DNA of 20,442 nt from Larix sibirica (taxonomy: Eukaryota > Streptophyta > Pinopsida > Pinales > Pinaceae): NCBI GenBank assembly GCA_004151065.3, contig NWUY0300023746.1, positions 49,780-70,221 of the forward strand. Reading direction: 5' to 3'. Positions 20,262 to 20,442 of the stretch are shown piece by piece. The notes beneath the pieces were generated by a model that was given only the letters and a program-made list of their open reading frames with translations, made no database searches and had not been told where the DNA came from. A program made the translations under genes and the position numbers. How positions within the stretch are numbered: position 1 is the stretch's first letter; the number at the start of each line of letters is the position of its first letter.

Positions 20262-20306
20262 GGCTTCCAATCCGAGTTCGTTAGAGGCTTCCAACCTGAG
20301 TTTCTC
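20262..20306. repeat. 24-bp minisatellite in LTR 4, two copies
   Basis: Copies at 20262-20285 and 20286-20306, as in LTR 2. Confidence 0.75.
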
Positions 20307-20411
20307 TTCATTGAAATCCCATGGTGTGCCACCTTCATTGTGATACCAATATCATTGTGCCAACGTGCTGCCCGGTGGGTGATGCACCTAGTCTTGCAAA
20401 GCTTTGGGCAA

Positions 20412-20442
20412 TGTAATACCCCCATTTTGACCCTTAGAACAT
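20412..20442 (+). mobile_element. possible start of another LTR element nested in LTR 4
   Basis: LTR 4 homology stops and TGTAATACCCC begins. Many plant LTRs begin TGTAATACCCC or similar. Only 31 bases are visible, so the identity is a guess from the clean junction and the TG start. Confidence 0.4.

Larger units (their letters stand above)
9384..20411 (-). mobile_element. tandem LTR-sharing array of a non-autonomous gag-protease LTR retrotransposon
   Basis: Four LTRs alternate with three internal regions: LTR 9384-10892, internal 10893-12622, LTR 12623-14097, internal 14098-15826, LTR 15827-17378, internal 17379-19109, LTR 19110-20411 (truncated). Each inner LTR is bounded directly by a polypurine tract on one side and a primer-binding site on the other, with no target-site duplication between units, so units share LTRs instead of being separate neighbouring insertions. 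The internal regions are nearly equal in length (1730, 1729, 1731 bp) and encode only gag and protease. The zinc knuckle, retropepsin and tRNA-iMet priming place the family among plant Ty3/gypsy elements, probably chromoviruses. There is no room for polymerase or integrase, so movement would have needed proteins supplied by other elements. Confidence 0.9.
19110..20411 (-). repeat. LTR 4 (5' LTR of unit 3, truncated)
   Basis: It matches the other LTRs from 19110, where the plus-strand TG has become TA (TATCACGGG), to about 20411. It then breaks off where the other LTRs continue with a stretch like GACTTTTC. About 170-240 bp of its U3 end are missing, apparently interrupted by a different sequence that begins at 20412. 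Confidence 0.85.

Overview
The window looks like nuclear DNA of a land plant with a large, transposon-rich genome. The reasons are plant-type LTR-retrotransposon hallmarks: a primer-binding site matching initiator tRNA-Met, a Ty3-type zinc knuckle, a retropepsin and polypurine tracts. There are also AT-rich non-coding stretches and coding remnants carrying many stop codons of the CGA-to-TGA and CAG-to-TAG type. I see no host gene, rRNA, tRNA gene or CRISPR array. The species cannot be named from the sequence. Nearly every recognisable coding remnant is on the minus strand.

Bases 1-3850 hold a long decayed reading frame (minus strand). It has a conserved-looking N-terminal domain, an acidic Pro/Ser/Thr-rich middle and a long helical, coiled-coil-like C-terminus, broken by stops and several frameshifts. 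I do not recognise it with certainty; it resembles the large unassigned open reading frames carried by plant transposons. Bases 3850-9383 are AT-rich and mostly silent. They contain a degenerate Ty3-type gag remnant (about 5892-7200) with a possible primer-binding site at 7290-7306. They also contain a ~190-bp direct repeat (4278-4466 and 9191-9376) whose second copy ends at the next element.

Bases 9384-20411 are the main structure: a head-to-tail array LTR-internal-LTR-internal-LTR-internal-LTR, all on the minus strand, with neighbouring units sharing LTRs. LTR starts are spaced 3239, 3204 and 3283 bp apart, and the three internal regions are 1730, 1729 and 1731 bp. Each internal region has a tRNA-iMet primer-binding site, a second copy of that site exactly 75 bp away beside a hairpin, a short gag with a zinc knuckle, a retropepsin and a polypurine tract. 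No reverse transcriptase, RNase H or integrase fits in any unit, so this is a non-autonomous gag-protease family. The copies differ by roughly 15% by eye, so the array is old. Units 2 and 3 share inactivating changes absent from unit 1.

The last LTR breaks off at about 20411, where a sequence starting TGTAATACCCC begins. This may be another LTR element nested inside the array and cut by the window edge.
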